A DNA stretch of 7,532 bases from Thermoplasmata archaeon. Lineage in GTDB: Archaea > Thermoplasmatota > Thermoplasmata > Thermoplasmatales > Thermoplasmataceae. The DNA lies in the NCBI GenBank assembly GCA_021850745.1, contig JAJZKX010000081.1, forward strand, positions 1-7,532, given 5' to 3'. Below are positions 1 to 7,504 of the stretch, one piece after another. The notes under the pieces were generated by a model. That model was not told the DNA's origin. It saw nothing but the letters and a program-made list of their open reading frames with translations, and did no database searches. Both the position numbers and the translations under genes were made by a program. The stretch's first letter is position 1; each line of letters starts with the position of its first letter.

Positions 1-719
1 CAGTTCTCGTCCCCGGAAATAAATGAATTCAGCTCATCCCGGTATTGTCTCCAGTTAGGCATCACGGATTCGATGATTTCCTTGAAATGTTTGCTGTGGT
101 CCTTTTCAATCAAATGTGTAAGTTCATGGGCGACTACATAGGATATGCAGTTAGGGGATTTCTTTGCCAATTCCAGGTTAAACCAGATTCTTTTAGCGTT
201 TACGTTCGCTGAACCCCATTTTGTCTTCATTCTTCTGATACGGATGTCATTGGCATGTACATTGAGTTTTTCCTCCCATTTTGGAACCAATGAATCCAGT
301 AATCTGCTCAATTCCATCCTGTAGAATCTTTCCATCAATCTGGCCCTATTCTCATAGCTCAAACGAGGGTTTACACACATATCCATACGTTTCATGCCAT
401 TCAATTGAACACCGGGCCTGTATGCTCCCTGAACAACATTTAGAAGGTATCGCTGACCCATGAAGTGGTGGCTTTCGCCTGTCACATATTCTCTTGGCGT
501 TTCCCTTTCCTGTCTAGTAAATTTGTCTCGTTGCTTCCTTATCCAAGGGATTTTGGAGAGCACGATCAACCTGATGGTTTCATCTGTAGTTCTCAAAGGG
601 GCGGCAACCCTGACTCTCCCATTTGGTGGATAAACCCCTATATGGATATTCTTGATATTTTTCCTGACTGTCAAAACCTCAAGATCAGCCATTACAAGTT
701 TGCCAATCTTAGTATTCAT
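1..719 (-). CDS. YgjP-like (COG1451/DUF45) zinc metallopeptidase, 3' end cut by window edge
   Basis: Predicted zinc-dependent metallopeptidase of the YgjP/WLM (SprT-like, M48-related) group. The reading frame is open for 239 codons from ATG 719 to base 1, with no stop in the window. Residues 164-184 carry the family signature KTKWGS, then RIWFNLELAKK. The zinc site follows: HELTH at 198-202 (His198 and His202 as ligands, Glu199 as catalytic base), His208 as probable third ligand, then PNWRQYRDEL at 221-230. Family members usually end soon after this, so only a short tail is likely missing. No signal peptide or membrane segment is visible, so it should be cytoplasmic. The start is chosen because GGTGAGG lies 7 nt upstream; Met10 lacks such a site. 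The gene overlaps the hsdR stop by 11 bp, so it is the last seen member of the hsd operon. Most relatives have Cys where this has Ala171 after WGS. The family assignment is firm; the substrate is unknown. Confidence 0.9.
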   Translation of the reverse strand, partial: MNTKIGKLVMADLEVLTVRKNIKNIHIGVYPPNGRVRVAAPLRTTDETIRLIVLSKIPWIRKQRDKFTRQERETPREYVTGESHHFMGQRYLLNVVQGAYRPGVQLNGMKRMDMCVNPRLSYENRARLMERFYRMELSRLLDSLVPKWEEKLNVHANDIRIRRMKTKWGSANVNAKRIWFNLELAKKSPNCISYVVAHELTHLIEKDHSKHFKEIIESVMPNWRQYRDELNSFISGDEN

Positions 720-3700
720 CCTGATTCCTCACCAGATTCATTACTTTTTCAAGTTCGTTTTCATCTGTTATTCCGAAACTCTCTAGGGTCTGCTTTATGT
801 GATTTCTTATTACTCTCTCTTTAATTCTATTTCCTCGCCATCCGTCAAATCTGTTTTCCCTTATACTTTTGTCAAGAGCAACTGCAAGTTCCTCATTACT
901 GTTCAGGTTATCATAAAGTGCCCTCTTTGCCTTGGAATTGATTGTTTTTGGGTATTCGTTACCTGAAGAACTCTTAACTCTCCTTGCAAGCTCAACAATT
1001 TTCCTCAGGTATTCGCCATATTCCAATGCGTTTTTCTTGCGCTCCAATATCAAGGAGTCCAATAGATACGACATTTTGCCATAGTAAATTGGATTTGTTG
1101 GGTTCATGTCAACTATGATCTTTCTTACATTGTTCTCTATGGTTTCTGCAACTGCAGTTTTATTCTTCCCGATACCATCAGGAAGGTTTTCAATAAATTC
1201 TACTCCTTTTTCATTTATTAGATCTATGATGGACAGGTCATCAAATGCAGAGATTACTTTGCTTTCACTTGCATCTATATATGCATCGATAAGATGCCGC
1301 ATTGCAGGCTCATATGCTTTGAGATCTATGTAGTCCCCACTTGCCAGCTTAATCTCACTTCTCACTCTTTCAAAACGAGCAACTTCTTCCTTGATTTTCT
1401 TGGATTGTTTTTCATCGTACCCTGCCTTCTGCATATCACTGGCGATGTCTGCATAAGAACGGACCAACTTAGAGGTCAGTTTGTAAAGTTTCAGCCTCCT
1501 TTCCTCATGATCTTTTAGATCATCAGGGTTTTCTGTATCCCCACAGAAGTACACAATGTATGAACTGCTGTCTTTTGGAGGTTTCACTGGTTCACATATG
1601 GTCCTGATCTGTTCCAGGGAATTCTCAAGGTCGCCCTTCACCGTCTGAAGCCTGTCCTTGATGAGTCCCCTGACATCATCTGGATCGTATCCGTCTAAAG
1701 CGCCTGAGGTGTAATCCTTAATGGCCTCATTGAGGCTCTCAAAGAGATCCTTGTAATCAATAATGAAACCATATTCCTTGTCCTCTCCATCCAATCTGTT
1801 AACCCTGCATATGGCCTGGAATAGACCATGATCCCGCATGCTCTTGTCTATGTACAGATATGTTGCCGGTGGTGCATCAAAGCCTGTTAGAAGCTTGTCA
1901 ACCACAATGAGCAGTTTCATCTGTCCTGGTTCATTCACAAACTTTCTTGTTACTTCCAGTTCAAATTGGTACTGATCCTTTCCATTGAGCATCTTTTCGT
2001 AGATATCGTGCTTGAACTGGTTATCCGTCTCATCCTCTTCACTTACTGTTTCTCCCTTTATCTGTTCTATGCCTGAATTGTATGATGTTACTATGGCACA
2101 TTTCCTGAGCCCATTATTCTGGAACAGATCGTAATACTTGCAGGCTTCATATATGGAACCTGCGACAAGTACGGCATTGCCGGCTCCACTTTTCAGACGA
2201 TCCTTAGTTTCCATATCAAGCAGGATATCAGCAACAATTCTGTTGAGCCTGGCCTGTGAACTCAGGACCTTTTGCATTGTACCCCAGCGTCTCTTGAGAT
2301 CAGCTTTTGCTATGTCATTGAGGCCTCTGGTCTTTGCTTCAAACCATTTGTCTACCTTATCCTGGGAAGTGAGGGTTTGTTCAACTTCTCTTGCCTCATA
2401 CTGGAGATCCAGCACTACATTGTCCTGAACTGCCTCATCATATTTGTATGTGTGAATATACCTTCCAAAGACCTCTATGCTCCTTTTCTTGTCCTCTCTT
2501 AGAAGAGGAGTTCCGGTGAATCCTATGAAGACTGATTCCGGAAGGAGCTTAGACATTGCTTCGTGAAGATCACCTGATTGGGTCCTGTGGCATTCATCAA
2601 CGAAGATATACAGGTTTCCTTTCGGTTTGAAATCTGGTGGGATACCTGATTTAAATCCCCTGATAAAATCCTCATAGCTTGGTTCTTCAGCAGAGCGGAA
2701 CTTATGAATCAGTGAGCACATCAGCCATGGTGCAGGACTGTTGACCTGATTTATGAGATCCTTGCCACTCTTTGTTCGATATATCTCTTCATTGACACCG
2801 TTGAAGAACTTTTCAATCTGTTCGTCAAGCTCTTCCCTGTCTGTTATAATCAATACCCTGGGATTGGGCAGGTTCTCTCGTATCCACTTGGCCAGCCAGA
2901 TCATGGTAAGACTTTTTCCGCTACCCTGGGTATGCCATATGATTCCACCCTCTTTCTTCATAAGGCTTTCCTGTGCTGCCTTGACACCAAAATACTGGTT
3001 ATAGCGGCAGATCTTCTTGGTACCGCTGTCAAAAACAATGAAATCGTGAATTGTTTCCAGTAGTCTTTGTCTGTTGCACAGTGCGAAAAGATGCTTATCT
3101 AGTCTCTCTTTTATGCCAATGTCTTCCTTCCATTTCAGGTAATATTTTGCTGGAGTCTGGGTGGTGGCGTACCGCAGGCCTTCAGTGTCATTGCCTGCCA
3201 TAATCAGCTGTATGGTGTTGAAGAAACCTTTGATGAACCGGTCACTCTGACTGTCCAGGTTCTGCCTTATTCCTTCTGATACTGACACAGTGCTCCTCTT
3301 CAGCTCAAGCACTGCCAAAGCAATGCCATTTACGTAGAGAACAATGTCAGGTATCTTTTCATGCTGGCCTTTCACAGAGACCTCCTCAGCGATATAGAAA
3401 TGGTTTCGGTCTGGTTCTTTCCAGTTAATGACTTCAACTGTCTGATAGTTCTCACCTAGGGATTCCTTTACCCCGATTCCGTATCTTAGAAGGTTGTAGA
3501 ATTCCTTGTTTACTTCATACAGACTTTGACTCACATCTGCAGCAACCTTTTCCAGTTCGAATAGGGTATTTTCAATTGCAGTCTCAGTGTTTGACTGTTC
3601 TTTGAGATATTTTCTCAATAGTTCTTTCTCAATATTGCTATTGTCTCTCTGTCTCCAGTTTCCAAGGTATTGGTATCCTAATTTCTGAGTGAAAAACCGT

Positions 3701-3747
3701 ATGACACGCTCCTGGGTGTTTCTTTCCCGTTGCCCCACATCAGTCAT
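709..3747 (-). CDS. hsdR: Type I restriction enzyme, R subunit (HsdR)
   Basis: Motor and nuclease subunit of the type I R-M complex (1012 aa, usual HsdR length). It binds the HsdM-HsdS core, pumps DNA past the complex using ATP, and cuts unmethylated DNA. The N-terminal PD-(D/E)xK nuclease shows Asp134 in IPDIV and Glu148-Leu-Lys150 in LELK. The SF2 helicase core follows: Walker A in HTQGSGKS (272-279), DEAD-box-like DECH at 384-387, motif III TGTP at 411-414, DKLLTGFDAP at 617-626, and motif VI QAICRVNR at 644-651. The C-terminal third (about 690-1000) resembles the DUF3387-type region of many HsdR proteins. All key residues are present, so it should be active. The ATG overlaps the hsdS stop as ATGA. 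Only a weak GGGGGT lies 11 nt upstream, so translation probably depends on coupling to hsdS. The stop is TAA at 711-709. Which type I family (IA to ID) it belongs to cannot be fixed by eye. Confidence 0.97.
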   Translation of the reverse strand: MTDVGQRERNTQERVIRFFTQKLGYQYLGNWRQRDNSNIEKELLRKYLKEQSNTETAIENTLFELEKVAADVSQSLYEVNKEFYNLLRYGIGVKESLGENYQTVEVINWKEPDRNHFYIAEEVSVKGQHEKIPDIVLYVNGIALAVLELKRSTVSVSEGIRQNLDSQSDRFIKGFFNTIQLIMAGNDTEGLRYATTQTPAKYYLKWKEDIGIKERLDKHLFALCNRQRLLETIHDFIVFDSGTKKICRYNQYFGVKAAQESLMKKEGGIIWHTQGSGKSLTMIWLAKWIRENLPNPRVLIITDREELDEQIEKFFNGVNEEIYRTKSGKDLINQVNSPAPWLMCSLIHKFRSAEEPSYEDFIRGFKSGIPPDFKPKGNLYIFVDECHRTQSGDLHEAMSKLLPESVFIGFTGTPLLREDKKRSIEVFGRYIHTYKYDEAVQDNVVLDLQYEAREVEQTLTSQDKVDKWFEAKTRGLNDIAKADLKRRWGTMQKVLSSQARLNRIVADILLDMETKDRLKSGAGNAVLVAGSIYEACKYYDLFQNNGLRKCAIVTSYNSGIEQIKGETVSEEDETDNQFKHDIYEKMLNGKDQYQFELEVTRKFVNEPGQMKLLIVVDKLLTGFDAPPATYLYIDKSMRDHGLFQAICRVNRLDGEDKEYGFIIDYKDLFESLNEAIKDYTSGALDGYDPDDVRGLIKDRLQTVKGDLENSLEQIRTICEPVKPPKDSSSYIVYFCGDTENPDDLKDHEERRLKLYKLTSKLVRSYADIASDMQKAGYDEKQSKKIKEEVARFERVRSEIKLASGDYIDLKAYEPAMRHLIDAYIDASESKVISAFDDLSIIDLINEKGVEFIENLPDGIGKNKTAVAETIENNVRKIIVDMNPTNPIYYGKMSYLLDSLILERKKNALEYGEYLRKIVELARRVKSSSGNEYPKTINSKAKRALYDNLNSNEELAVALDKSIRENRFDGWRGNRIKERVIRNHIKQTLESFGITDENELEKVMNLVRNQDEY
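727..733 (-). promoter_or_regulatory. Ribosome binding site of the metallopeptidase, inside hsdR
   Basis: GGTGAGG on the minus strand, 7 nt before the ATG at 719. It matches the anti-Shine-Dalgarno end of 16S rRNA (GGAGGTGAT consensus). It lies within the last codons of hsdR and fixes the start of the metallopeptidase at 719, which suggests translation of that gene both by coupling and by its own initiation. Confidence 0.65.
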
Positions 3748-5024
3748 TTTACCCGGATACCCCCAGTCAGGAGTTGCTGCATCATGCCTGTTTTAAGCAG
3801 TTTATATTTATCTCTTTTTTGCTCCAATAACTGGATTTCATTATCTAAATTGGTGAGAATGTTTGAGATTGATTCTTGTTCCACATTTGGAGGAATTGGT
3901 ACTTTTAATTTTTGGAGAGTAGACTTTCTAATTGAAGGAACTGCACTTTCGCCAGATAAAGATTTAAGGTTAATGCAGCCAACAAAATAATAATAGAGAA
4001 AATCACCATTTATTGACATTGGAATAACGCCTGCAACATTGTTGTCAAATGTGCCTTTAACACCCAAAATTCTGTATTTATTCAGATACACTGACATACC
4101 GATTTTAGGAAAAATTATGGTCCCTTTTGGGTACGCTTTAGCCCTAAGGGTTCTTAATTCTGGCTCATCTACATAGTTATTAGAATTTATCACCACTTTG
4201 CCACACGAATTTAAATCGTTTACTTTAAAAAAAGGAAATGCGCCCGTCTGTCTTTCCTGGTATCGGATAGGGAACCCAAACCCGGAAACTACATACGTGA
4301 GGTCAGCTAATTGTTTGATGTCCCAATCTTCTGGAATCTCTCCAATTTCGGTCTTCTTAAATTTTGTGTGTCCTATGCCTCTTTTGAGAAGTGTTTGCAA
4401 AAGACCTTGCTTTATGTTTTTCTTTTTGGAGATCAGTACACCAAGCGATTCTATCAGGGCGTCAGTGTCTGAGAGAATTTTTGAAATTCTTTGTTGTTCT
4501 GGAAGTTTTGGCAAAGGGAAAGTAAAGTTTTTGAAAGAATATTGGTACAAATGAGATATGGTCGAACCTGCTTTCAAAGTTTCTATGAACCTTTTAAAAT
4601 AATTAGATTGTAGCACATAAAAGAGGTACTTTGGGGCATAGCTTTCATTTAATGGTCTTATAACGAAAACACCGCTGTTAAGTGTAGCTGGGAGCGGTAA
4701 TGAATTCACAAAAGCTACTTTACCTATAGTTCCGTCCTTCGTAACTAAAATATCATTTTTTCGAAGCTTTATGTTTGTATCTTGGTCATACCTCTTTTTT
4801 GAAACATAATTGCATCTGTACCAGTCTATACTTCCGTTGTTAAACTCAGTGCCTGTTACCAAAAAAAATTCGCCCATAGACAGGTATTCTTTTGTAGTTA
4901 ACCCCTGCCAACCAATTCTACCTTTGAGGAAAGATGATTTTTCTATATCAATAATGTCCCAATCTTCTGGAATTGTACCTATTACTGTTTTCTTTTTTTC
5001 ATTTTTCAAGGATTGAGTTACCAC
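3744..5024 (-). CDS. hsdS: Type I restriction-modification specificity subunit (HsdS), two TRDs
   Basis: DNA-recognition subunit (426 aa, normal length) that sets the target of both methylation and cleavage. It has the usual two-fold cyclic layout: short N-terminal conserved stretch with IPEDWDI (18-24), TRD1 to about 172, central conserved helix (LPEQQRISKIL at 174-184, KQGLLQTLLKRGI at 205-217), a second IPEDWDI (230-236), TRD2 to about 375, and a distal conserved helix (EQESISNIL at 382-390, KTGMMQQLLTGGI at 411-423). Each TRD should read one half of a split site, with the long conserved helices as spacer. Translation starts at GTG 5024, overlapping the hsdM stop by 7 bp; no other start lies near, since the next Met is residue 50, deep in TRD1. 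No strong Shine-Dalgarno is seen, so coupling to hsdM is likely. The gene is visibly more AT-rich than the middle of hsdR or the N-terminal half of hsdM. The target sequence cannot be predicted from this alone. Confidence 0.96.
   Translation of the reverse strand: MVTQSLKNEKKKTVIGTIPEDWDIIDIEKSSFLKGRIGWQGLTTKEYLSMGEFFLVTGTEFNNGSIDWYRCNYVSKKRYDQDTNIKLRKNDILVTKDGTIGKVAFVNSLPLPATLNSGVFVIRPLNESYAPKYLFYVLQSNYFKRFIETLKAGSTISHLYQYSFKNFTFPLPKLPEQQRISKILSDTDALIESLGVLISKKKNIKQGLLQTLLKRGIGHTKFKKTEIGEIPEDWDIKQLADLTYVVSGFGFPIRYQERQTGAFPFFKVNDLNSCGKVVINSNNYVDEPELRTLRAKAYPKGTIIFPKIGMSVYLNKYRILGVKGTFDNNVAGVIPMSINGDFLYYYFVGCINLKSLSGESAVPSIRKSTLQKLKVPIPPNVEQESISNILTNLDNEIQLLEQKRDKYKLLKTGMMQQLLTGGIRVK
4318..4337 (-). 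repeat. 20-bp direct repeat copy B, between TRD1 and TRD2 of hsdS
   Basis: This stretch is identical base for base to 4954-4973, and both neighbouring bases differ, so the exact repeat is 20 bp. It encodes most of the second IPEDWDI motif, just before TRD2. The copies are offset by 636 bp, exactly 212 codons, so they lie in the same frame. Confidence 0.9.
4954..4973 (-). repeat. 20-bp direct repeat copy A, before TRD1 of hsdS
   Basis: Partner of 4318-4337. It encodes most of the first IPEDWDI motif, just before TRD1. Together the two copies bracket TRD1 and the central conserved helix. Such repeats follow from the duplicated design of HsdS, but perfect DNA identity in an otherwise diverged protein repeat is notable. 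Confidence 0.9.
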
Positions 5025-7420
5025 TTAAATCCCAGTCCCTTTAGATGTTTCTCAACCTGTTCTCCTAATTCTAACACGATGTTACTTTGCCTTGGTAATG
5101 GGACAGAATAGCGATCATCCAATTTTCTAATATCCGCCAAAAGCCTATGAAATAGAAGTTCAACCTTACCATTTAGTGAAGTCTCAAGGCTCATGAACCA
5201 CTTATTTTCTATAACTGATTCCTTAATTTCCTCCTCATTAAGTGCCTTGAATTTTTCACGTAACCTTGTGTCAATAAGACCTTGGAGAGCTTTAATATCA
5301 CTGTTTATGTCTGCTTCCTTCTCCAGAAGTTTCATATACCGATTCAATGCATCCAACTCTTCTTTGTAATCAGCATTATTCGAAATCTTCTGTATTCTTT
5401 GAGGAATACTGTTCTTGGTAATTTTGCCTTTATCGTTTCTCACGTCTGAAAAAAGATCATCATCTACCGAGCTTTCCTCCTCCATGTCGTCTTTCTCAGC
5501 AGTTACTGATTCAAGTTCAGATTCCAGTTCTTCTAATTTTCCTTTCAGATCCGTAAAATATATGCTTGCAAGTATATCCTTGGGAAGCAGAGGACAGTCC
5601 CAACCTGTGATTTTTCCTTTCTTGTCCTTGACAGGTTCTACATTTGCCTTCCATCCATCTGAAGATATCAAGTATAGATCATCCTGCATTGTTTCCGTCC
5701 AGTAGGTCATGAAATCCTGGTAGACATCATAGTTCTCTATGAGATCAATGCCTGAAAAGTGTTCAAGGATCGATTCAGATAATTCCTTCCCAACTGATTT
5801 TGGATTGGACCCCGCCTTTAGCTCCTTTAGCATTGGTTTGAATTCTTGGCACCATTTCCTGAAAATGTCTTGAACCTTTTCAGTAAATTCTGTTAATTCT
5901 TGACTCCCAATTATGGCAGTTCTGTTCTCATCCGGGTCTAAGTTCAAATCAAAATAACCTGGCCTTGAACTCTCTCTGAAAAGCTTTTCCCTAAGATTTG
6001 GAAACGCTTTCCAAAAAGCGTTCAGTTCATCAATGTCTCTACGAGGTATTCCTCCAAGTAAATGGGCTTCTATGTCCTGGAGGTCTTCCTCATCTGTGCT
6101 GTCAACGTAAAGTGAAATATTCAGATTAAAATCATTCTCTTCAATCTCGTTGTATTCTACCAATCTGGAATACTTTGGGACCTCAATCTGATTGTTGAAA
6201 ACATCCACAATCTTATGTATATCTCTGGCTCGGAGACGGTTCTTGTTTCCATCCTTTGTGAAACCATCCTGAGCAGCAATCATGAATATAGGCCTTCTTT
6301 CTTTGGCATTCTCCTTGTCAAGCACAAGGATACAGGCAGCTATACTGGTGCCGTAGAAAAGGTTAGGTGGCAAGCTGACAATGCCCTTTATGTGTCCTCT
6401 TTCAACAATACTCTTCCGTATGATCCCTTCAGAATTTCCTCTGAAAAGCACTCCCAATGGAAGAATCACTGCTGCCTTCCCAGTGCTCTTCATGGATTTT
6501 ATCATGTGGAGAAGGAATGCATAATCTCCATTCTTAGCAGGTGGGGTACTTCCGAAATCAGCGAACCGTTCAAACTGATCGTGTAGGGGATCTAATCCAT
6601 TTGTCCAGGATTTGGCTGAAAAGGGAGGATTGGCAACCACAAAATCGAATGTTCTCAGCTTTCCCGATTCAAGAAAGTGTGGATCAGAAAGTGTATTCCC
6701 TCTCCAAATCTCAGCTGAGGGATTCCTGTGTAGCCACATATTCATTACAGCCAGTGCCCTTGTGGCAACATCGTTTTCCTGGCCATATATGGTGATCCCA
6801 TTAGCAGTCTCATCCGCGGCCTTCAACAGTAGTGAACCGGAACCGCAGGTGGGATCATAAACGGTCTGGGATCTCGTTGCATTTTTGATCCCTATAACTT
6901 TGGCCATTATTTGCGATACTTCAGAGGGAGTGTAAAATTGGCCCTTGCTCTTGCCTGATTCAGTTGCAAAGTTACGCATAAGGTATTCATATGCGTCTCC
7001 CAGCAGATCATCCCCTTCCGCCCTATTCTTGCTGAAATCAAAAGCAGGATTCTCAAAAATCGCAACAAGCTTTGAGAGCTTGTCCACCATATCCTTTCCT
7101 TCACCAAGTTTGCTCTTGTCGTTAAAGTCTGCTTCTCTGAACACATCCTGAAGATCGTTCGCCTCCGCAAATCTGGCTATGATTTTGTTTATCCCGTCTC
7201 CAATGTCTGGTTTTCCCTTGAGCATAACTATGTCCTTGAAACTTCCACCCTCTGGAACAGGAACATCAGAATCAGGTTTTCCACCATATTTATCGGTAAC
7301 ATATCTCATGAAAAGCAGCACGAGGACGTAATCCTTGTACTGGGAAGCGTCCATTCCGCCCCTCAGTTCATCGCAGCCTTTCCAGATTGAATTGTAGAGT
7401 TCACTCTTCTTTACTGCCAT
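5018..7420 (-). CDS. hsdM: Type I restriction-modification methyltransferase subunit (HsdM), long form
   Basis: S-adenosylmethionine-dependent N6-adenine DNA methyltransferase, which works with HsdS to protect host DNA and forms the core of the restriction complex. The N-terminal HsdM_N helical domain spans about 1-150 (LRGGMDASQYKDYVL at 19-33). The catalytic domain has GQFYTP at 160-165, SAM-binding motif I DPTCGSGSL at 189-197, and catalytic motif IV NPPF at 264-267. At 800 aa it is much longer than the roughly 500-aa classical HsdM. The extra C-terminal part (about 440-800) includes a charged, probably coiled-coil stretch at 625-650 with an acidic run to about 657, then a helical tail. 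HsdM proteins of about this length form a known subgroup, so this is not a fusion artefact. The ATG at 7420 has GGTGAT 5 nt upstream. It is the first gene of the operon, and its TAA overlaps the hsdS GTG start. Confidence 0.97.
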   Translation of the reverse strand: MAVKKSELYNSIWKGCDELRGGMDASQYKDYVLVLLFMRYVTDKYGGKPDSDVPVPEGGSFKDIVMLKGKPDIGDGINKIIARFAEANDLQDVFREADFNDKSKLGEGKDMVDKLSKLVAIFENPAFDFSKNRAEGDDLLGDAYEYLMRNFATESGKSKGQFYTPSEVSQIMAKVIGIKNATRSQTVYDPTCGSGSLLLKAADETANGITIYGQENDVATRALAVMNMWLHRNPSAEIWRGNTLSDPHFLESGKLRTFDFVVANPPFSAKSWTNGLDPLHDQFERFADFGSTPPAKNGDYAFLLHMIKSMKSTGKAAVILPLGVLFRGNSEGIIRKSIVERGHIKGIVSLPPNLFYGTSIAACILVLDKENAKERRPIFMIAAQDGFTKDGNKNRLRARDIHKIVDVFNNQIEVPKYSRLVEYNEIEENDFNLNISLYVDSTDEEDLQDIEAHLLGGIPRRDIDELNAFWKAFPNLREKLFRESSRPGYFDLNLDPDENRTAIIGSQELTEFTEKVQDIFRKWCQEFKPMLKELKAGSNPKSVGKELSESILEHFSGIDLIENYDVYQDFMTYWTETMQDDLYLISSDGWKANVEPVKDKKGKITGWDCPLLPKDILASIYFTDLKGKLEELESELESVTAEKDDMEEESSVDDDLFSDVRNDKGKITKNSIPQRIQKISNNADYKEELDALNRYMKLLEKEADINSDIKALQGLIDTRLREKFKALNEEEIKESVIENKWFMSLETSLNGKVELLFHRLLADIRKLDDRYSVPLPRQSNIVLELGEQVEKHLKGLGFKW

Positions 7421-7425
7421 TAATT

Positions 7426-7431
7426 ATCACC
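7426..7431 (-). promoter_or_regulatory. Ribosome binding site of hsdM
   Basis: GGTGAT on the minus strand, 5 nt before the hsdM ATG at 7420. It is a full match to the archaeal-style Shine-Dalgarno (complement of the 16S end AUCACC) and is the strongest initiation signal in the window. It supports both the chosen start and the view that hsdM heads the operon. Confidence 0.75.
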
Positions 7432-7436
7432 AGAAT

Positions 7437-7448
7437 GCTGCAAGCAGC
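7437..7448. repeat. Inverted repeat GCTGC-AA-GCAGC in the hsdM leader
   Basis: Perfect 5-bp arms around a 2-bp centre, lying 5 bp upstream of the hsdM ribosome binding site. It could be an operator half-site pair for a repressor, or a short RNA hairpin. A 2-nt loop is too tight for a good hairpin, so a DNA-binding site is the better reading if it has a function at all. Confidence 0.4.
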
Positions 7449-7449
7449 T

Positions 7450-7460
7450 ACATAATATGT
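7450..7460. repeat. Inverted repeat ACATA-A-TATGT in the hsdM leader
   Basis: Perfect 11-bp palindrome with a single central base, one base away from the palindrome at 7437-7448. Its AT-rich core could serve as a TATA-like element or an operator. In an AT-rich leader a palindrome this short may arise by chance. Confidence 0.35.
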
Positions 7461-7504
7461 CATGTTCCAAAAATCCCATCAATGGAGATGGAAAACAAAT
7501 ATGC

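Noticed and set aside
281..824. Open frames on the plus strand (281-463 and 465-824)
   Set aside because: They lie antisense to the metallopeptidase and the end of hsdR, whose protein motifs are clear; the plus-strand translations show no recognisable domain.
3744..5024. Invertible hsdS (shufflon-like phase variation)
   Set aside because: Only one hsdS is present, the internal repeats are direct rather than inverted, and no recombinase gene is in the window.
6907..7170. 87-codon minus-strand frame inside hsdM
   Set aside because: It is out of frame within the conserved N-terminal and catalytic region of HsdM and encodes an arginine-rich shadow product without motifs.
7476..7491. CCATC/GATGG inverted repeat as a hairpin or terminator in the leader
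   Set aside because: The 5-bp arms around a 6-base loop have no following T-run and are expected by chance; I see no support for a function.
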